From Deltaproteobacteria bacterium (GTDB lineage Bacteria > Desulfobacterota > DSM-4660 > Desulfatiglandales > Desulfatiglandaceae), in assembly GCA_021737785.1 (NCBI GenBank), contig JAIPDI010000026.1, forward strand, positions 1-64,000: a stretch of 64,000 nt of DNA, written 5' to 3'. Positions 52,979-62,773 of the stretch are shown one piece after another. Below the pieces are notes generated by a model. It saw only the letters and a list, made by a program, of their open reading frames with translations. It was not told the DNA's origin and did no database searches. How positions within the stretch are numbered: position 1 is the first letter of the stretch; every line of letters starts with the position of its first letter. The position numbers and the translations under genes are program-made.

Positions 52979-54235
52979 ATGACGGGATTGTTTCTTTTTT
53001 TCTATGATCTCCTGGGGATTATGCTCCTGCCACTGGCCTTGGCCGTTGTCCAGGTGCATCTGCTGTTCAGACCGAAACAGCGGCGGCCTCACCTGCAAAG
53101 GCTTTCCCTCATCCTTCCCCAAGAACACCCAAAAACCGGAAGAAGGGTGTGGCTTCATGCCGTGAGTGTTGGAGAGGTCCTCTCCTGTGAACCGTTGATC
53201 CGGCTCCTGAGGCATAGAAATCTCTCCGTCTACCTTTCCACCGGCACGGAAACCGGGTTTGAAACTGCAAAGAAGAAATTTGCCGGTATACCGTGCTTCT
53301 ATTTTCCATTCGATTCCCGGTTCGTCTGCAATCGTTTCCTCAAAAGGATAGACCCGGATGTGGTCCTCATCTGTGAAGTGGAGATATGGCCGTCCTTTAT
53401 ATGGTGTGTTCAAAGGCGCCGGATTCCTCTGTACCTTGTGAGCGGTCGAATGGCGGAAAAGGACTTCCGTCGCTACCGACGCTTCAAATGGTTTTTCAGC
53501 GGTGTCTTTTCCATGTTTTCCGGTCTGTTCATGCAGAACCACACCTATACGGAGCGGATGCAGTCCCTTTGCCGTCATCCCCGTCTCAAGACCCTCGGAA
53601 ACCTGAAGTTCGATGCGGTATGCGATCATCTGAACCCAACCGGGATCGCGGAGTTGATGCCGAAAGGGCTCACCATATGCGCCGCCTCCACCCATCGCGG
53701 CGATGAGCGGAAGATTATCCCTGTTTTTGAATCACTTCGGGCAAAATTTCCTCAGCTTAGACTGGTAATCGTGCCGAGGCACCCCGACCGAACAAGAGAA
53801 ATCACTCGACTTCTCGACACGCACCACATGCCCTACACCTTGCGGTCGGAACAAAACTATTGTAGAACGCCTGTGTTTGTTGTGGATACCATAGGCGAGT
53901 TGATGGAGGTTTACCAACACTGCGGAATCGTTATTATCGGGGGAAGCTTTTCCGGCGAGGTGGGCGGTCACAATATTATTGAGCCCGCCCTTTTCAAGAA
54001 GTGCATTCTGTGTGGAAAGCACATGGAAAATTTTGAAGACATCTATGCCCGTTTCAAACGGGAAGACGCTCTGATTACCACAACCTGGCGAGACCTGGCC
54101 CAGGATTTGAGTGGACTCATTCAGGACAGAGAAAGGGCTGCCCGCATGGGAGCAAGAGCCCTTGCCGTCGTCAGAAGGAACAGGGGAGTTTCTGGTCGGA
54201 TTGTGGCCGAGATCTTCGAATTCCCTTGCGGGTAG
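52979..54235 (+). CDS. waaA: 3-deoxy-D-manno-octulosonic acid (Kdo) transferase
   Basis: 418 residues. GT30 enzyme adding Kdo to lipid A precursor on the inner face of the inner membrane. N-terminal membrane anchor (residues 5-27), the catalytic base E66 in HAVSVGEVLSCEPLI, WPSFI and the C-terminal GGSFSGEVGGHNIIEPALF that binds CMP-Kdo. Normal length. It opens the lipid A/polysaccharide gene run and shows the cell makes lipopolysaccharide. Confidence 0.95.
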   Translation: MTGLFLFFYDLLGIMLLPLALAVVQVHLLFRPKQRRPHLQRLSLILPQEHPKTGRRVWLHAVSVGEVLSCEPLIRLLRHRNLSVYLSTGTETGFETAKKKFAGIPCFYFPFDSRFVCNRFLKRIDPDVVLICEVEIWPSFIWCVQRRRIPLYLVSGRMAEKDFRRYRRFKWFFSGVFSMFSGLFMQNHTYTERMQSLCRHPRLKTLGNLKFDAVCDHLNPTGIAELMPKGLTICAASTHRGDERKIIPVFESLRAKFPQLRLVIVPRHPDRTREITRLLDTHHMPYTLRSEQNYCRTPVFVVDTIGELMEVYQHCGIVIIGGSFSGEVGGHNIIEPALFKKCILCGKHMENFEDIYARFKREDALITTTWRDLAQDLSGLIQDRERAARMGARALAVVRRNRGVSGRIVAEIFEFPCG

Positions 54236-55248
54236 ACACCGAATTGTTCACTGATAATAAATCATGGTTGTCAAAAGCGGCTGGGAGTGTCTCCTTGAAT
54301 CGACATAGGGCTTCTCTTCTAAGGCGGATGGGTTTTGTTTTGGAAGCAACGGTTGTCATTCCCCTTGGAAACCTGGCCGCTCTCCTGCCCTGGAAAACGG
54401 GAAGAACGTTGGCCTCCATGATAGGCTTATTCATATTCCGGCTGAACACAAGCGGCAGGAAGCATGCCCATGTAAACCTGGATATCATCTATGGAGAAAA
54501 CGCATTATCCGAAAAGGAGAAGGACCACATCATAAAACGTCTTTTTATGAATATCGCTTCAAGCCTGTTTGAATACATGAAGCTTAAAAGCATAACCGAT
54601 TCAAATTATTTAAACTTTGTCTATATCCAAAATGGAGAGGCTTGCGACCGGGCGCTTGAGGAGGGGAAAGGGGTTCTGGCCATCAGCGCCCATATGGGGA
54701 ACTGGGAAATTCTCGGCAGCGTCGGCGCCATATTGTGGAAAAACATCGCTGCGGTCATAAACCGTCAGTTGAATCCATACACGGATAAGTGGTTGAGAAA
54801 AGTGAGAGAAAATAGGGGGAGAATCAAATGCCTTTATCATGATGCCAGGGGGCTGAACTACCGGATCGGATTTCATCTGAAACAGAATGGGACCATAGGG
54901 CTCCTGGCGGATCAAAGGGATCTTTCCTGCACTCTCATCGTCCCTTTTTTTGGCATGCCCTCTCTAACGGCCGATGGTGCTGCCAAGCTTCACCTCCTGT
55001 ATGGTTCACCCATAGTGATCTGTTTCGCAGTGAAACAAACCGATGGAAAATACCTCCTCACTTATGACGGGCCGCATCATTTTGATAGGAGCGGCAACCT
55101 GAAAAAAGATTGCGAAGTCATTATGACCTGGGTCAACTCCAAATATGAAGAAATGATCAGGAAGCACCCGGACCAGTGGTTTTCCCTGTTGACCCCGAGA
55201 TGGGAACGAAATCGGCCAGAGGACTTCAAGAACCGATTGTGGAGATAA
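54226..55248 (+). CDS. LpxL/HtrB-like lipid A acyltransferase
   Basis: 340 residues from a TTG at 54226 overlapping the end of waaA (an ATG at 54328 is the alternative). The acyltransferase motif HxxxxE is H156-MGNW-E161 (SAHMGNWE), followed by GLLADQRD and FFGMPSLTADGAAKLH. A hydrophobic stretch at about 37-55 anchors it to the membrane. It would add a secondary acyl chain to Kdo-lipid A. The adjoining fabF and acp genes suggest it draws on a special acyl-ACP. Confidence 0.88.
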   Translation: MRVDTELFTDNKSWLSKAAGSVSLNRHRASLLRRMGFVLEATVVIPLGNLAALLPWKTGRTLASMIGLFIFRLNTSGRKHAHVNLDIIYGENALSEKEKDHIIKRLFMNIASSLFEYMKLKSITDSNYLNFVYIQNGEACDRALEEGKGVLAISAHMGNWEILGSVGAILWKNIAAVINRQLNPYTDKWLRKVRENRGRIKCLYHDARGLNYRIGFHLKQNGTIGLLADQRDLSCTLIVPFFGMPSLTADGAAKLHLLYGSPIVICFAVKQTDGKYLLTYDGPHHFDRSGNLKKDCEVIMTWVNSKYEEMIRKHPDQWFSLLTPRWERNRPEDFKNRLWR

Positions 55249-55351
55249 TGGCCTTGATCATTTCAAAAGTTTTCTATAGAACGGATCTACTCCATCGGTA
55301 CTATTTCCATGCTGGGGCTGCCTGTTCGGCGCGGGTGTGAGGAAAGGCGAG

Positions 55352-56596
55352 ATGACAACAAGGCGGGTCGTTATTACAGGGCTGGGCGTGGTTGCGGCCA
55401 ATGGAATCGGCGTCTCCCACTTCTGGGAATCCAATATCTCCGGTCGGCCCGGAATCAACAGAATCACCTCTTTTGACGCCTCCCACTACCCGTCACAGGT
55501 GGCTGCTGAAGTGAGCGGCTTTGATCCGTTGCTGTACATGCCCGACAAAGTGGCGAAGAGAGTGGACCGATTCGTTCATTTCGGACTGGCCGCAGCAAAA
55601 ATGGCCCTGGATGACAGCGGATTGAATCTCGGATCAGAGGATCCGGAACGGATCGGTGTGATTATCGGTTCCGGTCTCGGCGGTGTTCTTTTCCATGAGG
55701 CCCAGATTATGGAGGCCTATGAAAAGGTATCCCATCGCTTCAACCCTCTCTGTGTCCCACGGATTACACCCAATGCCGTTGCAGCCCACATTGCCATTCA
55801 ATATGGATTGCTGGGGCCTAACTTCGTCATTTCAACGGCCTGTGCATCGGGAAATCATGGAATTGGCGAGGCCCATCGAAAGATCCAGCACGGGGAAGCG
55901 GATGTGGTTGTCGCCGGGGGTGCGGAGGCGCCCCTCACAGAGTTCACTTTCGGGGCTTATTGTGCCTTGCGCGGCGTCTTATCCAAAAAGAACGACCCGC
56001 CTCATGAGGCCAGCAGGCCTTTTGACAGGGATCGGGACGGTTTTGTCATGGGGGAGGGGGGGGCCGTTCTGATCCTGGAAGAACTGGGTCATGCGCTCAA
56101 AAGGGGCGCTCACATCTATGCTGAAATCGTGGGGTATGGTCTCACCAGCGGCGCCTATCACATTGCCATGCCCGAACCCGCGGGAGAAGACGCGGCCAGG
56201 ACCATCATGCTGGCGCTGTCGGAAGCCCATGCTCCGCCCGAGGAAGTTGACTATATCAATGCCCACGGCACCGGGACCACGGCCAATGATTGGGCCGAGA
56301 CAAAGGGCATCAAGCGGGCATTCGGAGATTTTGCCTACAGGATCCCCGTTTCTTCCACCAAGTCCATGATCGGCCACAGCATCGGGGCTGCCGGGGCCAT
56401 TGAAGGGGTGGTCTCCTGCCTGGCCATCGCGCATCAGATGATTCCGCCCACCATTAACCTCACCCATCCTGATCCGGAATGCGACCTGGATTATGTGCCC
56501 AACAAGGCAAGGGACGCGAAGATCGACCTTGTCCTGAGCAATTCCTTTGGATTCGGCAGCGTCAATGCCTGTCTGCTTTTCAAAAAATTTGACTGA
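55352..56596 (+). CDS. fabF: Beta-ketoacyl-ACP synthase II
   Basis: 414 residues from the ATG at 55352 with AGGAAAGG upstream. Thiolase-fold condensing enzyme with the C-H-H triad C164 (TACASG), H305 (NAHGTGT) and H342 (MIGHSIGAAG), plus K337. Elongates acyl-ACP chains. It is likely a dedicated copy, as it is not with the usual fab genes and is followed four bases later by an ACP gene. Its place after the acyltransferase points to tailoring of lipid A chains. Confidence 0.95.
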   Translation: MTTRRVVITGLGVVAANGIGVSHFWESNISGRPGINRITSFDASHYPSQVAAEVSGFDPLLYMPDKVAKRVDRFVHFGLAAAKMALDDSGLNLGSEDPERIGVIIGSGLGGVLFHEAQIMEAYEKVSHRFNPLCVPRITPNAVAAHIAIQYGLLGPNFVISTACASGNHGIGEAHRKIQHGEADVVVAGGAEAPLTEFTFGAYCALRGVLSKKNDPPHEASRPFDRDRDGFVMGEGGAVLILEELGHALKRGAHIYAEIVGYGLTSGAYHIAMPEPAGEDAARTIMLALSEAHAPPEEVDYINAHGTGTTANDWAETKGIKRAFGDFAYRIPVSSTKSMIGHSIGAAGAIEGVVSCLAIAHQMIPPTINLTHPDPECDLDYVPNKARDAKIDLVLSNSFGFGSVNACLLFKKFD

Positions 56597-56599
56597 GAA

Positions 56600-56857
56600 A
56601 TGAAACCCATGGATATAAAAGAGATTGAAGAAAAGGTCATGGAGGTCCTGGCGGACAGGGCCTCCATGGACGTGAAACAGGTTACGCTCCAATCAAGGCT
56701 GGTGGATGATCTGGGGCTGGACTCTCTGGACGCGGTGGAAATTGTGTTTCAATTCGAGGAGAACTACGGCATTGACATCCCGGACGATCAGATCCGTGAA
56801 TTCAAGACTGCCCAGGATATCGTGACCTACCTCTCCCTCACGCTTGCGGCGGGCTAA
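56600..56857 (+). CDS. Acyl carrier protein
   Basis: 85 residues. The phosphopantetheine attachment serine is S42 in GLDSLDAVEIVF, with the four-helix ACP layout and an acidic surface. The C-terminal half reads ENYGIDIPDDQIREFKT. It is a specialised ACP of the fabF/acyltransferase unit rather than the housekeeping AcpP. The upstream stop is three bases away, and an in-frame ATG at 56609 is a possible alternative start. Confidence 0.94.
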   Translation: MKPMDIKEIEEKVMEVLADRASMDVKQVTLQSRLVDDLGLDSLDAVEIVFQFEENYGIDIPDDQIREFKTAQDIVTYLSLTLAAG

Positions 56858-56905
56858 CATGACGGGGTGGATATTCCTTTCCCGGTTCCTACTCACTGAA
56901 CCGCG

Positions 56906-58588
56906 ATGACATCAACTGCCAGACTTTCTCATACGTTCCCGGACTTTGAACCGGCCTATTTCCAGGCACCGATGCGCTGGATCACCCGTTGGATTCCGGG
57001 CGTCATTGGCCGAGATCCTTCCCGGGCGGAGGGCGGATGGGGAGTGAATGGCTGGATATGGGCCGTGGCCGTCGCCGGCCTCATAACAGCCAAGTTCTGG
57101 TATTTGACTCGAACCTACATGTTTATGGATCCGGCCCAGTATCTCTACGCAGCCGAATTATGGTGGGACGGCGGATCGCTCTACCGGGATTTTGTAGATA
57201 CCAATCCACCCTTCGTCATCTTCTTCAGTTTGCCGCCTGTGCTCCTTTCAAGACTGACCTCCATGGCCGTTGATACGGCCCTTTGGATTTACTCTCTATC
57301 CTGGATCGTTCTCTCCCTGGCGATCCTTCGTGTTTTGCTGAATAGGGTGTGGTCAGTGGATTCTGCCCGGATTGTGCATATGTTCTGGTTCATTATGGCC
57401 CTGGTCATGCTGTCTCCCTCGGACGATGTCTTCGGACAGAGGGAGCATATGTCCCTGATCCTCCTCCTCCCCTATCTGACGGCAGCGGCGCTTCACGAAC
57501 AGGGCCAACCTCTCGGCCGTGGGTCTGCCGTATGGATCGGAATACTGGCCTCATGGGGAGTCCTGCTCAAGCCGTACCTGGCCGTCGTCCCCTGCGGTGT
57601 GGAAATCTATCTGGCTGTTGCACGTCGGGACTGGAAGAGCCTGTTTCGGCCGGAAAGCCTGACGATCGCCGCTTCCATAGCGGTCTACCTGGCCGTCGTG
57701 GTTCTGTACACACCGGACTACTTCCGCTATGCCGGCTATGCCGCGGAAACCCTATGGGCCTATAATTGGAAGGGAAATATGCCGGTTCGGGCACTTGAGA
57801 AGGCCATGCCTCTGGTCTTAGCGGCCGTGGCGGTCCTCATGCTTGGGGAACGGCGCGATGCGGCATTCTTGCGCCTCCTCTGGCTGGCGGCCCTCCTTTT
57901 CTATGTCCCGGTCGTGGTCTACGGCAAGTACTGGTGCCATCATCTATTTCCCCACACGACGCTTTGCTGGCTGATCTTGGGGATCGTCCTCCTCCGTCTG
58001 TGCGTAGGCTGCCGGCTTCCCTGGCAGTACTGGACCTTGCTTCCGGGGTTGGTCCTTATCGGAATCTGGGGGCTCGTCTCGCAGGAGATCAATCTGGCGA
58101 AGGGCAGAAATTTTGAGCATGTCAGGAACGAAAAGTTGATCCCCATCATTCAAAATGAAGCCGCGGGTCAGGTAATCTACTGCCTCACCGCGCACCTTGG
58201 CGGCTGTTTTCCGCTGGTGAACTACACCGAAACAAAACTGGGCGGCCGGTTTGCTTTCCTGTGGCCGGTCCCAGGCTATTTCTTACAGCGCTGGACCTCG
58301 TTGCCCCCGGCCGAACAATACCTTTCGCCGGAGGTTTTGGCTGCCGACAATCCCAATGAACGGCAGGTCTTGCGGGAGGTGGTTGCGGATCTTATTCGTC
58401 ATAAACCCTTGCTTATCCTGGTCCAAACGAATCGGTTCAAGGTCGGTGAGACATGGGTCCTGTTCGACCCACTGGAATACGTGGCACAAGATGAACAATT
58501 CGTGAACTTTTTTAGAGAATACCGCCTCTGGCGAAGAGTACTGGTGAGACAGAATCAGACCGACATTTATCGTCGGGAGAACCCGTGA
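56906..58588 (+). CDS. GT-C type membrane glycosyltransferase-like protein
   Basis: 560 residues with about 11 membrane helices. FMDPAQYLYAAELWWDGGSLYRDFVDTNPPFVIFF (about residues 73-107) is an acidic periplasmic-loop motif with the NPP acceptor region of GT-C lipid-linked-sugar transferases. The C-terminal third is soluble. No closer family can be named. Same strand as its neighbours and 48 bp after the ACP gene. Confidence 0.7.
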   Translation: MTSTARLSHTFPDFEPAYFQAPMRWITRWIPGVIGRDPSRAEGGWGVNGWIWAVAVAGLITAKFWYLTRTYMFMDPAQYLYAAELWWDGGSLYRDFVDTNPPFVIFFSLPPVLLSRLTSMAVDTALWIYSLSWIVLSLAILRVLLNRVWSVDSARIVHMFWFIMALVMLSPSDDVFGQREHMSLILLLPYLTAAALHEQGQPLGRGSAVWIGILASWGVLLKPYLAVVPCGVEIYLAVARRDWKSLFRPESLTIAASIAVYLAVVVLYTPDYFRYAGYAAETLWAYNWKGNMPVRALEKAMPLVLAAVAVLMLGERRDAAFLRLLWLAALLFYVPVVVYGKYWCHHLFPHTTLCWLILGIVLLRLCVGCRLPWQYWTLLPGLVLIGIWGLVSQEINLAKGRNFEHVRNEKLIPIIQNEAAGQVIYCLTAHLGGCFPLVNYTETKLGGRFAFLWPVPGYFLQRWTSLPPAEQYLSPEVLAADNPNERQVLREVVADLIRHKPLLILVQTNRFKVGETWVLFDPLEYVAQDEQFVNFFREYRLWRRVLVRQNQTDIYRRENP

Positions 58589-58699
58589 GAAGGCGGTTTC
58601 CCTTCTACACGGTGTGCATGGGCTTATACTTGGTGAAATCGGCAGTTTGTTTCCCTGAACTAACAGGCGCGCCATTATCAAAAAGGCGGTGTACACACT

Positions 58700-60322
58700 A
58701 TGCCGAAAGACGACATGGATAGACCCACAGCCTTGATCATCGGCGCCGGCCCCGCCGGCCTGACCGCGGCAGCCGAATTGCTGGCGAGGACGGATATCCA
58801 CCCCATTGTGGTCGAGATGAGCGGGGATATCGGTGGGATTTCCAAGACCGTCAATTTTAAGGGCAACCGGATCGACCTGGGGGGACACCGCTTCTTCTCC
58901 AAGTCGGACCGGGTGATGGCCTGGTGGCGGGAGGTTTTCGCCGTCCAGGGCGCTCCTTCCTGGGACGACCGTGTCCTGGGCCGCCGGATGCCCCTCTCGC
59001 GGCTTCCCCAGGCGCCGGACCCTGATCGGACCGATGAGGTGTTGCTGATCCGGCGTCGGTTTTCCAGGATTTACCATCTTGGAAAGTTCTTTGCCTACCC
59101 TGTCTCCTTGAGCCTCGACACCATCATGAACCTCGGCATGCGGCGCATGATCTCCGTGGGCCTGAGTTACGCATGGAGACAACTGCGCCCGATCCGGCCT
59201 GAAACAAGCCTGGAGGATTTTTTCATCAACCGGTTCGGTAGATCCCTGTATGAGACATTCTTTGAGCACTACACGGAGAAGGTGTGGGGCATCCCCTGCG
59301 ACCGGATCAAGCCCGAATGGGGGGCCCAGCGGGTCAAAGAGCTTTCCATCCGCAGGGCCGTCTGGCATGCGCTCAAGAAAACGGTCTCGCCGGATCGCTC
59401 CATAGCCCAGAAGGACACTGACACCTCCCTCATCGAGCAGTTCTACTACCCTAAATACGGTCCTGGCCAGCTCTGGAGCGCTGTGGCGGATCGCGTGCGC
59501 CGCAATGGGGGAGAGATTCGGATGAACTGCCGGGTGGCGGGTCTTGAATTCGACGGGAAACGCCTCTATTCTGCCGAGGTCCAGGAAGCTGACGGTTCCC
59601 GGCAAAAAGTGTCGGCCGACTGGTTCTTTTCCTCGATGCCGGTCAAGGACCTGATGGCCGCCTTCGGGCAACGGGCGCCGGAGCCGGCCGCCGGGATCGC
59701 TGCGGATCTCAGCTACCGGGATTTTATCACGGTGGGTCTATTACTGAGAAGACTGAAGGTAACCAACCGAACCTCCTATCCGACGATCAACAATATTGTC
59801 CCTGACAACTGGATTTACGTTCAGGAGCGAGATGTCAGGCTGGGTCGGATTCAGATCTTCAACAACTGGAGCCCCTATATGGTCAGGGACCGTGACACCG
59901 TGTGGGTTGGCCTCGAGTATTTTGCCAACGAAGGCGACGCCTTATGGAGTCTGAGCGACCGGGACCTGATTACCCTGGCCGGGCGGGAGCTGGCCGTCAT
60001 CGGTCTGGCCGACAAGGCCGATATGCTGGACGGAACCGTTATTCGTATGCCCAAGGCGTATCCGGGCTATTTCGGAAGCTACGACCGTTTCCAGACAGTG
60101 CGCGATTTTCTAGACAACATCGACAACCTCTGGCTGATCGGCCGCAACGGCATGCACCGCTACAACAACATGGACCATTCCATGCTCACCGCCATGACCG
60201 CGGTCGATAACATCATCAACGGAGTCACGTCCAAGGAAAACCTTTGGCAAGTGAACGCCGAAACGGACTATCATGAGGAAAAAAGACGGGAGATTCATTC
60301 TTCCGATGGAACTATTGAATAG
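58700..60322 (+). CDS. NAD(P)/FAD-dependent oxidoreductase
   Basis: 540 residues. N-terminal dinucleotide site [14 protein letters not shown] with the acidic end [10 protein letters not shown] and GGHRFFSK, as in the protoporphyrinogen-oxidase/UDP-galactopyranose mutase-like flavoproteins often found in polysaccharide loci. C-terminal FAD-binding block near [15 protein letters not shown]. Probably modifies a nucleotide-sugar or lipid intermediate; the substrate is unknown. Confidence 0.85.
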   Translation: MPKDDMDRPTALIIGAGPAGLTAAAELLARTDIHPIVVEMSGDIGGISKTVNFKGNRIDLGGHRFFSKSDRVMAWWREVFAVQGAPSWDDRVLGRRMPLSRLPQAPDPDRTDEVLLIRRRFSRIYHLGKFFAYPVSLSLDTIMNLGMRRMISVGLSYAWRQLRPIRPETSLEDFFINRFGRSLYETFFEHYTEKVWGIPCDRIKPEWGAQRVKELSIRRAVWHALKKTVSPDRSIAQKDTDTSLIEQFYYPKYGPGQLWSAVADRVRRNGGEIRMNCRVAGLEFDGKRLYSAEVQEADGSRQKVSADWFFSSMPVKDLMAAFGQRAPEPAAGIAADLSYRDFITVGLLLRRLKVTNRTSYPTINNIVPDNWIYVQERDVRLGRIQIFNNWSPYMVRDRDTVWVGLEYFANEGDALWSLSDRDLITLAGRELAVIGLADKADMLDGTVIRMPKAYPGYFGSYDRFQTVRDFLDNIDNLWLIGRNGMHRYNNMDHSMLTAMTAVDNIINGVTSKENLWQVNAETDYHEEKRREIHSSDGTIE

Positions 60323-60357
60323 GGATGGTGTCGGTCAGAGTCTGAATCAGGCATTTT

Positions 60358-61737
60358 ATGAAAATGCAAAATACAGAGAGAGAGCGGCTGTGGGAGCGGC
60401 TGGAGAAGTGGAAATGGATCCCAATTGCCATCGGCGCCGGGTGGTTTCTATGGGAATGGGTGACGATTCTGGTTGGGGTGCGCGGCGACTTCCCCAACCA
60501 CTGGGAGCTTGGCCGCAGGATCGTTTCCGGAGAGTATATCTACGCGCACAACCTGAACTTCGTCTATCCTCCTTTCTGGGCCATGGCCCATGCCCCCCTG
60601 GTGATATTCGGTTCTCCCAAAGTGGCCCAACTGGTGGCATATCCCTTCATTGTTCTCTGGCTGGTCATCCTTTTTCAATCACTGATCCGACTCACCCGGC
60701 AACAGATGCCTCTTTCAGGCAAAGCGCTTTTCTGGGTGGTCACCGCGGCATTGGCTCTGGCCGGGCAGTTTGTCACGCGGGACCTGCCCGAGGCAGGGGT
60801 CAATACCATGCTGGTGGCGCTCTCGTGGCTGGCGGTGGCGCTATGGTCGGATCGGCGTGACATTGCGGCGGGGATCTTGCTGGGTTTTGCCACTGCGCTC
60901 AAATGCACGCCGCTTTTGTTCATCGCCTATTTTGCCCTCAAAAGGGAGTGGCGGGTCACCCTCTATGCTTTAGCAGCCTTGGCGGTTTTCAGTCTATCCC
61001 CCATCATCCTCATGGGACCGCAGGGATATCACGAGGCCGCAAGCAGTTGGGTCAGGGGGGTCATCCATGGCGTGTCGGACCCGGATCCTTCTCGAGGGGT
61101 CCTGGGAGAAGAAAAGGTCATCAATATTGCCTTGCGACCGGCCCTTGCCCGCTATCTCATGCATCTCCCCTACGGTCACCTGGGCCGGCCGGAAACATCG
61201 GATGTTCCTGGAAAGGCTCACCAACCCCCGAGCCGGTATTATGTGGATTTCCTGAATCTCAAACCCGCGGTCGCAGGGATGGTCGTCAAAGGCATGATGC
61301 TCGTGATGGTCCTGGCCATCGCGTGGGGGTTCAGGCGACGTCCTTTTTCCCGGGATGATCCCACCGTCGTCTGGGAGTGCGCCGTGGTTTCATTGCTGAT
61401 CCTGCTCATTTCGCCCATCACCTGGAAACAGCACTGCGTGGGCGTTTTACCTGCGCTCTATCTGGTCTGCGGCAGAATGGCCATAGACCCGAAGATCCCC
61501 CGCTGGATATGGCCGGCGATGGGCCTCTATACGATCCTGGCGGTGCTTATGAACAGGGAATTCCTGGGTAGGGATCTGATGTATTTGCTCGACAGTTACA
61601 AGGTCAAAACCGCAGCAATCCTGCTCCTGACAGGGCTTATGTTCTCCTGGCGTCCCAGTGCCCCGTCGCAACGGCAGCAAGGAATCGCCGCTATCCATAA
61701 TCATCCGCTCAAAGCGGAAACAAATATTCATGAATAG
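60358..61737 (+). CDS. GT87/DUF2029-type membrane mannosyltransferase-like protein
   Basis: 459 residues with about 10 membrane helices. GDFPNHWELGRRIVSGEYIY and NFVYPPFWAMAHAPL in the first periplasmic loop match the GT87 (DUF2029) pattern, and ATALKCTPLLFI is the mid-protein motif. Members are polyprenyl-phosphate-mannose-dependent transferases. Its end overlaps the start of the next glycosyltransferase by eight bases. Confidence 0.85.
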   Translation: MKMQNTERERLWERLEKWKWIPIAIGAGWFLWEWVTILVGVRGDFPNHWELGRRIVSGEYIYAHNLNFVYPPFWAMAHAPLVIFGSPKVAQLVAYPFIVLWLVILFQSLIRLTRQQMPLSGKALFWVVTAALALAGQFVTRDLPEAGVNTMLVALSWLAVALWSDRRDIAAGILLGFATALKCTPLLFIAYFALKREWRVTLYALAALAVFSLSPIILMGPQGYHEAASSWVRGVIHGVSDPDPSRGVLGEEKVINIALRPALARYLMHLPYGHLGRPETSDVPGKAHQPPSRYYVDFLNLKPAVAGMVVKGMMLVMVLAIAWGFRRRPFSRDDPTVVWECAVVSLLILLISPITWKQHCVGVLPALYLVCGRMAIDPKIPRWIWPAMGLYTILAVLMNREFLGRDLMYLLDSYKVKTAAILLLTGLMFSWRPSAPSQRQQGIAAIHNHPLKAETNIHE

Positions 61738-62773
61738 GGATGTGTCGAAAAAAATAGCTGTCCTTGTTGAAGGCATGGATCATGTCTGCTACCGTTACCG
61801 GCTTCAGGCGTTCGAGCCCTATTTGAAATCCAGGGGATGGACTGTGGAAGCCTATCCGATTCCGCGCGGGATTACCTCTGCCTTAAGGGTATTAGGGAGG
61901 GTCCGGGATGCAGATGTGGTATTCCTTCAAAGAAAGGCACCCGGTCGCCTTTACCTGGAGTTGCTCCGAAGAAATGCCAAAAGGCTGGTCTTTGATTTTG
62001 ACGACGCGGTGTTTAGGAGGGATTCATTCGCTCGAAAAGGCACGGGCCTGGAAAAGAAGCGTTTCAAGGGCATTGTAGGCGCATCCGACACCGTCATCGC
62101 AGGCAATGACTTCCTTGCCCAGTGCGCCCGGTATTTTTCGGAGCCGCATCATGTTGTAATGATCCCGACCTGTATCGAGACCAGGGCCTATGAAAGGGAT
62201 CTGGTCGCCGAAGGCCGGACTTCACCGTGTGACGCCATGGTCCTGACCTGGATCGGTAGTTCAAGCACCCTCCCTCTGCTGACAGGCCGAGCAGACATAC
62301 TCAACCGGATCGGTCGGGAGTTCTCCCAAATACGTTTAAAAGTTATTTGTGATGCTTTTCCATCATTTGAGCATATGCCGGTTCAACCGGTTCCCTGGTC
62401 GACTGAGACTGAAATCCCCGAGTTGGCTTCTTCCCACGTGGGCATCAGCTGGCTTCCGGAAGACGAGTGGGGAAAGGGGAAATGCGGACTCAAGGTCTTG
62501 CAGTATATGGCCGCGGGTTTGCCCGTGGTGGCCAATCCGTTCGGCGTCCACCTTCAGATGATTGAACATGGCAAAAGCGGCTTTCTGGCGGACACTCCGG
62601 AAGACTGGATTCGCGCCGTCAGGACCCTGCACGATGATCCGGCCCTGGCAAAACAGATGGGCGCGCGGGGAAAGGAGATGGTCCGTGCACGATACAGCGT
62701 GTCCGGTTGGGCGACCAAATTGCATAATGTATTGATTGACTTATGGAATGGCGATGCTGGCAATTGTCTGTGA
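61730..62773 (+). CDS. Glycosyltransferase, GT4-like
   Basis: 347 residues from the ATG at 61730, overlapping the GT87 gene. GT-B fold: the N-terminal VLVEGMDHVCYRYRLQAFEPYL is unlike most GT4s, but FDFDDAVFRR and the C-terminal GKGKCGLKVLQYMAAGLPVVANPFGVHLQMIEHGKSGFLA nucleotide-sugar region are typical. It adds a sugar in the cytoplasm. Its stop overlaps the next gene. Confidence 0.88.
   Translation: MNRDVSKKIAVLVEGMDHVCYRYRLQAFEPYLKSRGWTVEAYPIPRGITSALRVLGRVRDADVVFLQRKAPGRLYLELLRRNAKRLVFDFDDAVFRRDSFARKGTGLEKKRFKGIVGASDTVIAGNDFLAQCARYFSEPHHVVMIPTCIETRAYERDLVAEGRTSPCDAMVLTWIGSSSTLPLLTGRADILNRIGREFSQIRLKVICDAFPSFEHMPVQPVPWSTETEIPELASSHVGISWLPEDEWGKGKCGLKVLQYMAAGLPVVANPFGVHLQMIEHGKSGFLADTPEDWIRAVRTLHDDPALAKQMGARGKEMVRARYSVSGWATKLHNVLIDLWNGDAGNCL

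Noticed and set aside
52555-52980. Short open frames upstream of waaA
   Set aside because: They lack start signals and resemblance to any protein.
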